NCBI RefSeq assembly: GCF_024723825.1
Contig: NZ_JANQBQ010000001.1
Span: 2,666,001-2,730,000, forward strand
Origin: Romboutsia lituseburensis
GTDB lineage: Bacteria > Bacillota > Clostridia > Peptostreptococcales > Peptostreptococcaceae
Length of the DNA stretch: 64,000 bases
Direction: 5' to 3'
A program made the translations under genes and the position numbers. The stretch's first letter is position 1. Every line of letters begins with the position of its first letter. Of this stretch, positions 47,719 to 55,812 are shown one piece after another. A model generated the notes under the pieces. It did not search any database. It saw nothing but the letters and a program-made list of their open reading frames with translations, and had not been told where the DNA came from.

Positions 47719-49065
47719 ATGGGAAATATAAAATTTGATTATAGTAAAGCTTTAGGATTCTTCAGTCAAAATGAGATAGACTGTATGCAATCGTTTGTTG
47801 ACGCTGCTCACAATATGGTTCATGAAAAGACTGGTTTAGGAAATGACTTTTTAGGGTGGGTTGATCTTCCTAACAACTATGATAAAGAGGAGTTCGCAAG
47901 AATAAAGAAAGCTGCAGAAAAAATCAAATCGGATTCAGATGTTTTATTAGTAATAGGAATAGGTGGATCGTATTTAGGAGCAAGAGCTGCTATAGAAATG
48001 GTAAGTCATTCTTTTAGAAATAATTTATCTAAAGACGAAAGAAAAGCTCCAGAAATATATTATGTTGGTAACAATATAAGTTCAACATACATGATGGACT
48101 TACTAGATGTAATCAAAAATAAAGATGTATCTATAAATGTTATATCGAAGTCAGGAACTACAACAGAACCTGCAATAGCTTTTAGAATATTCAAGGACTT
48201 CTTAGAAAAAAAATATGGAAAAGAAGAAGCAAGCAAGAGAATATATGCGACAACAGATTCAGCTAAAGGGGCTTTAAAGAAATTAGCTGATGAAGAAGGT
48301 TATGAAACATTTGTAATACCTGATGATGTAGGTGGACGTTTCTCTGTATTAACGCCAGTTGGATTATTACCAATAGCATGTGCTAACCTTGATATAGATG
48401 CTATGATGAAAGGTGCTTCAGATGCTTGTGAAGAATTTAAAACATCTGATTTAAAAACTAACCACAGTTACCAATATGCTGTAGTAAGAAATGTTTTACA
48501 CAGAAAAGGTAAAGATGTTGAATTGTTAGTAAACTATGAACCGCAATTACACTATGTATCTGAATGGTGGAAGCAATTATATGGAGAGAGTGAAGGGAAA
48601 GACAACAAAGGTATATTCCCAGCAGCAGTAGACTTCTCAACAGATTTACATTCAATGGGTCAATATATACAAGAAGGAAAGAGAATATTATTTGAAACTG
48701 TTCTTAATGTAGAAAACTCTAAGAAAAATGTAGCTATAGATGAAGCTGAAGTAGATTTAGATGGATTAAACTACTTAGCAGGAAAAACTGTAGACTTTGT
48801 AAATAATAAAGCTTTCCAAGGAACTTTACTTGCTCATACAGATGGACAAGTTCCAAATTTAATAGTAAACATACCTCAATTAGATGAATATAACTTTGGA
48901 TACCTTGTTTACTTCTTTGAAAAAGCTTGTGCAGTAAGTGGATATTTATTAGGCGTTAACCCATTTGACCAACCAGGTGTTGAAGCTTATAAGAAAAACA
49001 TGTTTGCACTTTTAGGTAAACCAGGATTTGAAAAAGAAAAAGAAGAATTAGAAAAAAGACTTTAA
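47719..49065 (+). CDS. pgi: glucose-6-phosphate isomerase
   Basis: A 448-residue phosphoglucose isomerase converting glucose-6-phosphate and fructose-6-phosphate. The sugar-phosphate-binding part has [12 protein letters not shown] (about 76-87), [10 protein letters not shown] (about 140) and the Pgi signature [14 protein letters not shown] (about 207-220). The catalytic glutamate is in the GESEGKD region near 290. It is the short Firmicutes type. The start is the ATG at 47719 behind AGAGGT; an ORF from 47653 begins in the promoter. It is transcribed alone, ending at a hairpin. Confidence 0.95.
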   Translation: MGNIKFDYSKALGFFSQNEIDCMQSFVDAAHNMVHEKTGLGNDFLGWVDLPNNYDKEEFARIKKAAEKIKSDSDVLLVIGIGGSYLGARAAIEMVSHSFRNNLSKDERKAPEIYYVGNNISSTYMMDLLDVIKNKDVSINVISKSGTTTEPAIAFRIFKDFLEKKYGKEEASKRIYATTDSAKGALKKLADEEGYETFVIPDDVGGRFSVLTPVGLLPIACANLDIDAMMKGASDACEEFKTSDLKTNHSYQYAVVRNVLHRKGKDVELLVNYEPQLHYVSEWWKQLYGESEGKDNKGIFPAAVDFSTDLHSMGQYIQEGKRILFETVLNVENSKKNVAIDEAEVDLDGLNYLAGKTVDFVNNKAFQGTLLAHTDGQVPNLIVNIPQLDEYNFGYLVYFFEKACAVSGYLLGVNPFDQPGVEAYKKNMFALLGKPGFEKEKEELEKRL

Positions 49066-49112
49066 TCTTAATTAAGTTAGTTAAGGTTAAATTAAGAATA
49101 CAGTAATATAAT

Positions 49113-49156
49113 GAAATCATCATTAAGATAAAATTATCTTAGTGGTGGTTTCTTTT
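49113..49156 (+). terminator. terminator after pgi
   Basis: A 19-pair stem (49113-49131 with 49134-49152) holding three G-U pairs and a two-base gap at the centre (real loop larger), followed by TTTT. Confidence 0.85.
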
Positions 49157-49331
49157 ATTTTTAAATAACAATACTTTTATAAAAAGTATAAAGTAAATAT
49201 AAAAAAATATTTAATTATCATATAAATTTTTTAGATAAAATTAAAATAAATGTTATTAAAATATTAATTTTGCTAAAAATACATAATAAGGATGATTATT
49301 TATTTTTAGAAATTAATTAGGAGGGATATTT

Positions 49332-50405
49332 GTGTCAAGTAAAAGAGGAATAGGACTAATCGTTATAGTCTGTATAATAACAGGTATGTTAAGTAGTTTA
49401 TTAACTGTTGTTTTAATGAAAAATAGTATGGGAAAATCAGAATCAAATTCTAAAGAGATAGTTATAAATGATGATGGAAAAAGTAAAAATATATATCATG
49501 CAGTAACTGATAAGGCTATGCCATCAGTAGTTGGTATAACTACAACAACCATAGATACTAACAATATATTTGCTATACCAACGCAATCTCAAGGTGTAGG
49601 TACAGGTGTTATAGTAGATGCAAATGGATATATACTTACAAATTCACATGTTGTATCTGATGGAAAAGCAGTAGATGTTAATGTATTATTTAATGATGGA
49701 TCAAATACAACAGGTAAAGTTTTATGGAATGATCCTCAACTTGATTTAGCAATGGTAAAAGTTGACAAAAAAGGATTAACTCCAGCTGAATTAGGGGATA
49801 GTGATAATGTAAGAACAGGTGATATTGCAATCGCAATAGGAAATCCATTAGGTCTTGAATTCCAAAAAAGTGTAACTCAAGGTATAATAAGTGGATTAGA
49901 CAGAACTATACAAACAGAGAAGTCTAACATGACAGGTTTAATGCAAACAGATGCTAGTATAAATCCTGGTAATAGTGGAGGGCCTTTATTAAATGAAAAA
50001 GGTCAAGTGATAGGTGTAAATACAGCAAAAGCATCTCAAGCAGAAGGTTTAGGATTTGCAATACCTATAAATACGGCTAAACCAATAGTGGAACAAATTA
50101 TAAAAACAGGTAAATTTGAAAAACCTACATTAGGAATAAGTGGAACTGAAGTTTATAAGTTTGAAGCTTCAACAGGTATGAATATAGAAGCAGAAGAAGG
50201 TGTTTATGTAGCTGAAGTTATATCTAATTCACCTGCTCAAAAAGCTGGAATACAAACAGGAGATGTTATTGTTAAATTAGCAGATACAAAAATATCAACA
50301 ATGTCAGATTTAAATAAATCACTATATAAACTCTCAACAGGAGATAAAGCTCCTATAGTAGTAAATAGAGGTGGAAAAGAAATTAAAATGGATGTTAAAT
50401 TCTAA
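49332..50405 (+). CDS. HtrA/DegP-like membrane-anchored serine protease
   Basis: A 357-residue HtrA-type protease: N-terminal membrane anchor (about 7-25), a trypsin-like domain with the catalytic triad in TNSHVVSDG (His), NDPQLDLAMVKVD (Asp) and the serine in NPGNSGGPL (about residue 216), then one PDZ domain (about 265-355, with GVYVAEVISNSPAQKAGI). It degrades or refolds damaged exported proteins at the outer face of the membrane. The start is the GTG at 49332, with AGGAGGG eight bases before it. It is a single-gene unit with its own terminator. Confidence 0.93.
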   Translation: MSSKRGIGLIVIVCIITGMLSSLLTVVLMKNSMGKSESNSKEIVINDDGKSKNIYHAVTDKAMPSVVGITTTTIDTNNIFAIPTQSQGVGTGVIVDANGYILTNSHVVSDGKAVDVNVLFNDGSNTTGKVLWNDPQLDLAMVKVDKKGLTPAELGDSDNVRTGDIAIAIGNPLGLEFQKSVTQGIISGLDRTIQTEKSNMTGLMQTDASINPGNSGGPLLNEKGQVIGVNTAKASQAEGLGFAIPINTAKPIVEQIIKTGKFEKPTLGISGTEVYKFEASTGMNIEAEEGVYVAEVISNSPAQKAGIQTGDVIVKLADTKISTMSDLNKSLYKLSTGDKAPIVVNRGGKEIKMDVKF

Positions 50406-50417
50406 AAAATATAATAA

Positions 50418-50456
50418 ATAAAAGACAGTAGTATTAATACTACTGTCTTTTATTTT
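50418..50456. terminator. terminator after htrA-like gene
   Basis: A perfect palindrome-like stem: AAAGACAGTAGTATT (50421-50435) pairs with AATACTACTGTCTTT (50436-50450), followed by TATTTT. It could also stop transcription from the minus strand. Confidence 0.85.
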
Positions 50457-50485
50457 ATGAAATATAAAAAATTAAACTTTACATT

Positions 50486-50518
50486 AAAAAAGGAGCAATT
50501 CTATAAAGAATTACTCCT
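50486..50518 (-). terminator. terminator after feoB
   Basis: On the minus strand AGGAGTAATTC pairs with GAATTGCTCCT (one G-U pair), followed by a run of T (A at 50486-50491 on the plus strand). It ends the feoAB operon. Confidence 0.85.
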
Positions 50519-50529
50519 AAAAAGTTCTA

Positions 50530-52470
50530 TTATACTTCTTGCTTAACCTCTACAGAACAATTTCCTTGGCTAGCACATCCTGAACAACCACTACATCCAG
50601 GTGAAGATTGTTTTGAATTTAATTTTCTTAATACAACGATTATAGATACTAGTATAATTGAACCACCGATAAGCAGTTCTACTATAGAGCTTGATGATCC
50701 TTGCATAAATATAGCACCTCCTATAATTTTAACTATAAATGCTGCTACCCATGCAAGAGCAAATTGATATCCAAGAGATATAAACATCATCTTATTTCCA
50801 TACTCTTTTTTCATAGTAGCAAGAGCAGCTATACATGGAGTATATAATGCAGAGAATACTAAGAATCCATAAGCAGTAACTCCTGTAAATACTGTAGGAA
50901 GAACCTCATTTAAGTTTCCGTAAAGAACATACATAGTATTAACCACTATTTCTTTAGCACCAAGTCCAGTTAATATAGAAACTGAAGCTCTCCAATCACC
51001 AAATCCTAGTGGTGCAAATATCGGAGCTACAAGTTTTCCAGCGTATGCTAAAAAGCTATTATTTAAATCTTTTGTAAATCCGTTGAAGTTAAATGATGAA
51101 AGAACCCATATCACAACAGACATTGCGAACATTACAGTTACAACTCTTGATAAGAATCCTTTTGATTTATTCCAAGTATTTTTTAAGATTGCGCTTATAG
51201 TAGGCAACTTATACTCTGGAAGTTCTAGTATAAATGGTTCAACTTCAGTTTTAAAAGTTGTTTTGTTTAACACTAATGCAACTAGTATTGCTACTACTAT
51301 ACTAACTAAATAAAGAGAAGTAGTAACTATTGCTGCAGTATCAGGGAAAAATATACCTGCGAATAATGCATATATTGGTAACCTAGCACTACATGTCATA
51401 AGAGGTGCAATAAGTGCAGTTATTCTTCTATCTTTTTCACTTTCAAGAGTTCTAGTTGCCATTATAGCTGGAGAAGAACATCCAAGACCCATTACCATAG
51501 GTATGAAAGCTTTACCAGATAAACCAACTTTTCTCATTATGTTATCCATTAAGAATGCTGTTCTAGACATATAACCACTATCTTCTAAGAATGATAATCC
51601 TAAGAATAAAGTAAATATTAGAGGGAAGAATGGTAAAGTACCACCAACACCACCAACTATACCGTCTAGTATAAGTGATTTAAACCAAGGGCTAGAATTT
51701 ACTAGTATATCACCCAATGGTTTAGCAACATATACATTAATTAATCCAGCTAGGCCTTCTTGTAAAGGTCCACCTACCCAATCGAATGTAAATTTAAATA
51801 ATAACATAAGAGCTGCTATAAATATAGGGTAAGCTAATATAGGATTTAATATTATATTGTCAAGCTTATCACTTATAGAGGTTTTCTTCTTTGAAGAAGA
51901 AACACTACATTTACTTAATATAGACTCGATTTTTTGATAAGTTTCAACCTCTGAGCCCCAGTTAGTAGTATAAGAAAAATTACTATTTGAAGCTGATTTT
52001 ATAGAGTTTGAAATTTGATCAGTACCACTTTTCTTTTTAGCTATTATTGGAATTACTGTTACATTAAGTTCCTGTGCTAATTTATCATAGTCAATTTTTA
52101 TACCTTTAGCATCTGCAACATCAAGCATATTAAGTAGTAATACTATTGGCTTATTAAATTGCATTAGTTGTGTTGTTAAATAAAGATTTCTAGATAGATT
52201 AGATGCATCCACAACATTAACTATTACATCTACATCTCCATTTTCTAAAAAGTTTTTTGATACTTTTTCTTCGTTTGAGAAAGTATCCATTGCGTATATA
52301 CCAGGTAAATCTATAATCTTTATATCTTCACCTAAAAATCCTTCTTTTTTATCTATAGTAACACCAGGCCAGTTTCCTACATATTGATTAGAACCTGTAA
52401 GAAGGTTAAAAACAGTAGTTTTACCAACATTTGGGTTACCTAATAATGCTACATTAATCATATTTTCCAC
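50530..52470 (-). CDS. feoB: ferrous iron transporter FeoB
   Basis: A 646-residue FeoB, a GTPase-linked ferrous iron importer of the inner membrane. The N-terminal G domain has G1 GNPNVGKTT (about 11-19), G3 DLPGIYAM and G4 LNMLDVADA; the membrane part carries the two Gate regions with conserved cysteines (MGLGCSSPAIMATRTL and YTPCIAALATMKKE). The C-terminal tail ends with a cysteine cluster, CSGCSGCASQGNC, which resembles the metal-binding FeoC-like tail of some clostridial FeoB proteins. feoA is 4 bases upstream. It is regulated from the Fur-like promoter ahead of feoA. Confidence 0.95.
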   Translation of the reverse strand: MENMINVALLGNPNVGKTTVFNLLTGSNQYVGNWPGVTIDKKEGFLGEDIKIIDLPGIYAMDTFSNEEKVSKNFLENGDVDVIVNVVDASNLSRNLYLTTQLMQFNKPIVLLLNMLDVADAKGIKIDYDKLAQELNVTVIPIIAKKKSGTDQISNSIKSASNSNFSYTTNWGSEVETYQKIESILSKCSVSSSKKKTSISDKLDNIILNPILAYPIFIAALMLLFKFTFDWVGGPLQEGLAGLINVYVAKPLGDILVNSSPWFKSLILDGIVGGVGGTLPFFPLIFTLFLGLSFLEDSGYMSRTAFLMDNIMRKVGLSGKAFIPMVMGLGCSSPAIMATRTLESEKDRRITALIAPLMTCSARLPIYALFAGIFFPDTAAIVTTSLYLVSIVVAILVALVLNKTTFKTEVEPFILELPEYKLPTISAILKNTWNKSKGFLSRVVTVMFAMSVVIWVLSSFNFNGFTKDLNNSFLAYAGKLVAPIFAPLGFGDWRASVSILTGLGAKEIVVNTMYVLYGNLNEVLPTVFTGVTAYGFLVFSALYTPCIAALATMKKEYGNKMMFISLGYQFALAWVAAFIVKIIGGAIFMQGSSSSIVELLIGGSIILVSIIVVLRKLNSKQSSPGCSGCSGCASQGNCSVEVKQEV

Positions 52471-52474
52471 TCCT

Positions 52475-52696
52475 TTACTTTAAAGAAATGTTCTTAGCGT
52501 CAGATTTTCTAATAGCAAGGTCGAAACCTCTAAATCTTACAACAATTGGATCACCAAATGGAGCAACTTTTCTAACTTCTATTTCAGTATTATCTATACA
52601 TCCTAAAGCAAGTAATCTTTTTGCTAATTTTTCATTTCCGTTTATATTATTAATAGTACCCTTTTGACCAACTCTTAAATCGTAAACAGTCATCAT
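52475..52696 (-). CDS. feoA: FeoA, SH3-like partner of FeoB
   Basis: A 73-residue FeoA with the typical SH3-like fold pattern: GQKGTINNINGNEKLAKRLL, then LGCIDNTEIEV and a final RGFDLAIRKSDA. FeoA supports FeoB activity in the cytoplasm. The start ATG at 52696 follows GGAGG by five bases (minus strand); a second ATG immediately after is also possible. It is the first gene of feoAB and lies under the promoter at 52730-52758. Confidence 0.93.
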   Translation of the reverse strand: MMTVYDLRVGQKGTINNINGNEKLAKRLLALGCIDNTEIEVRKVAPFGDPIVVRFRGFDLAIRKSDAKNISLK

Positions 52697-52706
52697 TAAT
52701 ACCTCC

Positions 52707-52721
52707 TAATGAAATTCATTA
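52707..52721 (-). promoter_or_regulatory. 7-1-7 inverted repeat at the feoA start site
   Basis: TAATGAA-A-TTCATTA is a perfect 7-1-7 inverted repeat at about +2 to +16 of the feoAB transcript, just before the ribosome site. It could be a second, weaker Fur operator. Confidence 0.45.
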
Positions 52722-52729
52722 TCAATAAA

Positions 52730-52758
52730 ATTATATCAATAATGATTATAATTGTCAA
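52730..52758 (-). promoter_or_regulatory. feoAB promoter with a Fur-like box in the spacer
   Basis: On the minus strand TTGACA and TATAAT are both perfect and 17 bases apart. The spacer (52737-52751) carries a near-match to the Fur 7-1-7 box (TGATAAT-N-ATTATCA): 11 of 14 positions. Fur bound to iron would block the polymerase here, so induction under iron limitation is expected. Confidence 0.75.
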
Positions 52759-52836
52759 CTAATAGCTACTATTTATATAGATATCCAGATAAAAACAATT
52801 TAATCATTTATTGACACATTTTGTAATGTACTTGTG

Positions 52837-52866
52837 TTGACAAAAACAGCTTAAATTTGATATTAT
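52837..52866 (+). promoter_or_regulatory. promoter of the Spo0E-like gene
   Basis: TTGACA (52837-52842), 18 bases, TATTAT (52861-52866), with TGA before the -10 (extended). A strong promoter directed away from feoAB. Confidence 0.7.
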
Positions 52867-52907
52867 ATAGCTAGAAATAGACAAATTTGTATATAGTGGT
52901 GATCAGT

Positions 52908-53072
52908 GTGGCGAATAGTGAAATAGAAGCATTAAAAAAAGAGATAGAAGTATTAAGAGACGAAATCAACACCTACATAGAGTATCCGGAAATATTTAAA
53001 GAAGAACTTGTTGATTCAAGTAATAAGATAGACTTGTTAATAAATAAATATATGAGTTTAAGTAGTAAATAG
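52908..53072 (+). CDS. Spo0E-like aspartyl-phosphate phosphatase (small)
   Basis: A 54-residue helical protein. The pattern of two helices, EIEALKKEIEVLRDEIN and then EELVDSSNKIDLLINKYM, matches the Spo0E family, whose SQELD-type motif (here SSNKID, keeping the key aspartate) attacks the phosphate on Spo0A. Family members block or delay sporulation. The start is the GTG at 52908 with GGTGAT just before it; earlier in-frame starts lie within that ribosome site. It has its own strong promoter and terminator. The weak match in the SQ positions leaves some doubt. Confidence 0.72.
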   Translation: MANSEIEALKKEIEVLRDEINTYIEYPEIFKEELVDSSNKIDLLINKYMSLSSK

Positions 53073-53093
53073 CCCACAAAAGTGGGTTTTTTT
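53072..53093 (+). terminator. terminator after the Spo0E-like gene
   Basis: CCCAC/GTGGG stem with AAAA loop and seven T; it starts at the last base of the stop codon. Confidence 0.85.
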
Positions 53094-53200
53094 GTATATA
53101 AATTTATAAAATTTTATAATGAATATATTACCAAAAAACTGAGAATATTAAATAACTAGAAGAGTTTATTGTAAATTTGAAGTTGAGGATGATATTTATT

Positions 53201-54043
53201 ATGATAGCTAAAATTATAAAATCTATTTTAATTTTTGTATGTTCATATATAGCGCTAAAAACAATTCATTATCTTTTAAAGAAATTATTTAAGATAACTA
53301 AGTTTGATGAAAGATATGAAAATACATTATGCAGTGTATTATCTTCTATAACATATTATATTATTTTTGTACTAAGTCTTATATTAGTACTTAGAGAATT
53401 TGAAATAATAGATGCTACTAAATTTGGAACTTTAGTAACCGGTGCTAGTATAGTAGGGCTTATAGCAGGTGTTGCAGCACAGAGTATATTAAAAGATATA
53501 TTTAATGGATTTTTTATATTATTTGAAAAACAATTACAAGTAGGAGACTTTGTTGTAATAAATGAAGAGTTCAGAGGAACAGTCGAGGAAATAGGCTTAA
53601 GAAGTCTTGGACTAAGAGATTGGGACTTAAGAAGAATTACAGTATCAAATGGAAGCATAACAAGTATAAGAAATTATAGTAAAAATAAAATGAGAGTAGT
53701 AGTACACGTTAGAGTATGTTATGAAGAAGATCCTATGAAAGTTATGAATTCATTAGAAGAAGTGTGTGATATAATGAATGAAAAGTATAAGGATTATACA
53801 ATAAGTCCTTCATCAGGAGATAAAAAGAAGTCTTTTAAAGTCTATGGAGTTACAGATATTGAAGATAATCCTGTAGGAGCAAAGTACACTATGACAGGCG
53901 TTGTACAGTCATATAAGTATTTCTCTGCATTGAGAGAAACTAAATTACAAATTTTATTAGTGTTTAAAAAGAACGATGTACATATTGCTTATCCTACACA
54001 TATAAATATATTACATCATGAAAAAAACATTGAAGAGCTATAA
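53201..54043 (+). CDS. small-conductance mechanosensitive channel, MscS family
   Basis: A 280-residue MscS-type channel that releases solutes on osmotic downshock. Three N-terminal membrane helices are followed by the pore helix (ATKFGTLVTGASIVGLIAGV, about 76-95) and the cytoplasmic beta domain (LQVGDFVVINEEFRGTVEEI, about 120-139). The likely start is the ATG at 53201, six bases after AGGATGAT; in-frame starts at 53177 and 53189 are less good. It follows the Spo0E-like gene after a terminator. Short soluble C-terminal domain, as in the Bacillus YkuT/YhdY-like group. Confidence 0.88.
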   Translation: MIAKIIKSILIFVCSYIALKTIHYLLKKLFKITKFDERYENTLCSVLSSITYYIIFVLSLILVLREFEIIDATKFGTLVTGASIVGLIAGVAAQSILKDIFNGFFILFEKQLQVGDFVVINEEFRGTVEEIGLRSLGLRDWDLRRITVSNGSITSIRNYSKNKMRVVVHVRVCYEEDPMKVMNSLEEVCDIMNEKYKDYTISPSSGDKKKSFKVYGVTDIEDNPVGAKYTMTGVVQSYKYFSALRETKLQILLVFKKNDVHIAYPTHINILHHEKNIEEL

Positions 54044-54156
54044 ATTTAGCTCTTTTATAATACAATGAAGTATATGTTTTATATTTAAATAAATAAAGTT
54101 TATAATGAAATTTTCTTTTGGGGGTAAATGAAAAGAGAATATAGGGGGCGATTAAA

Positions 54157-54822
54157 ATTATAGCTGTAAGTAATAAAGAAATAATAATAAGATTATTAAT
54201 AGCATTAGTAGTAGGTGGATTAACAGGATTAGAAAGAGAAAAATCTCATCAATTTGCTGGTTTTAGAACACATATATTAGTTTCTGTAGGATCTTGTATT
54301 ACTGCTTTAACATCATTAGCGCTATTTCATGATTATAGCTCGTATGCCAATATAGATCCAGGAAGATTAACAGCGCAAGTTTTATCTGGCATAGGATTTT
54401 TAGGTGCAGGAGCAATATTAAAAACGTCTAATGGAATAAGAGGATTAACTACTGCGGCAGGTATATGGGCAACAGCGTGTATAGGAATAACAGTTGGATA
54501 TGGATATTATGTCCTAAGTATATCTGCATGGTTATTTGTAATGATAACTTTATATATATTAAAAAATATAGATAAGATTTTATTTAGAAAAAAGCAGACT
54601 ATATTTAGTGTAACAGTAAACAATATAAATATGATATCTGTACTTTATGGAAAATTTGAAAAGTCTCAGATAGATGTGAAAAATATAGATATAGAAAATG
54701 ACGGTGATAACTGTTGGAAACTAAGCTTTTTTATAGTTTATGATAGAAGAATAATAATGGAAGAGTTAGTTAAAGAATTAAATATGTCAAAAAACGTAAT
54801 AAGTGTAGATTATTTACATTAA
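54157..54822 (+). CDS. MgtC/SapB-family membrane protein with a non-standard start
   Basis: The frame encodes a complete 221-residue MgtC/SapB protein: RLLIALVVGGLTGLEREKS (about 12-30), then GFRTHILVSVGSC, VLSGIGFLGAGAILK, GIRGLTTAAGIWATACIGI and an ACT-like C-terminal domain. But no ATG, GTG or TTG lies in frame upstream of the first membrane helix; the first in-frame ATG is at 54541, inside the protein. A stop (TAG) sits at 54142. AGGGGG (54143-54148) fits an ATT start at 54157 (or 54151). Either a rare ATT start, or one missing G in the G5 run at 54144-54148, which would join it to the ATG at 54128. Possible role: magnesium/acid adaptation. Confidence 0.75.
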   Translation: MIAVSNKEIIIRLLIALVVGGLTGLEREKSHQFAGFRTHILVSVGSCITALTSLALFHDYSSYANIDPGRLTAQVLSGIGFLGAGAILKTSNGIRGLTTAAGIWATACIGITVGYGYYVLSISAWLFVMITLYILKNIDKILFRKKQTIFSVTVNNINMISVLYGKFEKSQIDVKNIDIENDGDNCWKLSFFIVYDRRIIMEELVKELNMSKNVISVDYLH

Positions 54823-54869
54823 AATAATATAAAATAGAGTATAACTAAATTAAAGCTGAGGTGTATGAA

Positions 54870-55715
54870 TTGAAAAAAAGGATAAAAATAATAACAGACG
54901 GTTCGTGTGATTTTCCACAGGAAGTAATAGATAGAGTAAATCCAGGTATAGTAGGGATAAATGTTGCATTCGGAGATGAGTCATTTATCGGAGGTTTAGA
55001 AATAGATGATGAAACTTTCTACAATAAAATGAGAGGGCGTAAGGAATTACCTAAAACGTCAAGTCCTTCTCCAGATAGATTTTTAGAACTTTATAACTGC
55101 GAGGAAGAGGAAGTTTTAGTATTCACACTAACATCTAAGTTATCTAGTACATATAGTAACGCTGTATTAGCTAAAAATATGTATTTAGAAGAAAATCCAC
55201 ATAAAAGAATCGAAGTTATAGACAGCCAAAGTGGGTCAATAGGTGTTGCTTTGATGATATTAAAATGTAATGAGCTAATAGAGAACGGAAAAACTATGGA
55301 TGAAATACTAGAAGAAATAGAAAAGTTCAAACAAGAAATGATATTCTTTGGAGCATTAGATACATTGGAAAATGCTATAAAAGGTGGAAGAGTTAATGCA
55401 GTTGCAGGTAAGTTAATAAATGCATTAAATTTCAAAGTAATAATAAGAATAGAAGATGGTCTAGTTAAGCCGATAGATAAAGCTAGAGGTGGAAGTAATA
55501 GTTTAAAGAAAGCGCTTGAGTATGTTAAAAATCATTTAACTCATGTTGAAACTAGAACTGTAGTAATAGGTCATGCAAATTGCCCTGAAAAAGCAGAAAA
55601 AATAAAACAAATAATAAGTGAAGGCTCTAACTTTAAAGAAATATTAATAGCTAGTATAGGCCCTATAATGGGAACGTTCACATCAGAAGGAGCAATACTA
55701 GTTTCAGTTTTATAA
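54870..55715 (+). CDS. DegV-family fatty-acid-binding protein
   Basis: A 281-residue DegV protein. The N-terminal KIITDGSCDFP, the ligand-binding KTSSPSPDRF, FTLTSKLSSTYSNA and VIDSQSGSIG, and the C-terminal GTFTSEGAI are typical. In Staphylococcus and Streptococcus such proteins (FakB) bind fatty acids for phosphorylation by FakA; no fakA is visible here, so the partner is elsewhere. The start is probably the TTG at 54870 (MKKRIKIITDGS), six bases after GAGGTG; the GTG at 54861 overlaps that ribosome site. It is transcribed separately from pepF, which starts 97 bases later. Confidence 0.92.
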   Translation: MKKRIKIITDGSCDFPQEVIDRVNPGIVGINVAFGDESFIGGLEIDDETFYNKMRGRKELPKTSSPSPDRFLELYNCEEEEVLVFTLTSKLSSTYSNAVLAKNMYLEENPHKRIEVIDSQSGSIGVALMILKCNELIENGKTMDEILEEIEKFKQEMIFFGALDTLENAIKGGRVNAVAGKLINALNFKVIIRIEDGLVKPIDKARGGSNSLKKALEYVKNHLTHVETRTVVIGHANCPEKAEKIKQIISEGSNFKEILIASIGPIMGTFTSEGAILVSVL

Positions 55716-55812
55716 TATAGAATTACATTTTATTAGGTTATATTGGATATAATATATAGTTGAATAAATGAAAATATAATAACTTTAAAATTTTATTAAA
55801 GGAGAGTAAATT

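Noticed and set aside
51083-51313. A 76-codon plus-strand frame inside feoB
   Set aside because: Antisense to a conserved membrane segment, and lacks a promoter or ribosome site.
54128-54163. A tiny frame (MKREYRGRLKL) ahead of the MgtC-family gene considered as a separate gene
   Set aside because: Eleven codons without conservation data; kept only as a possible leader in the findings.
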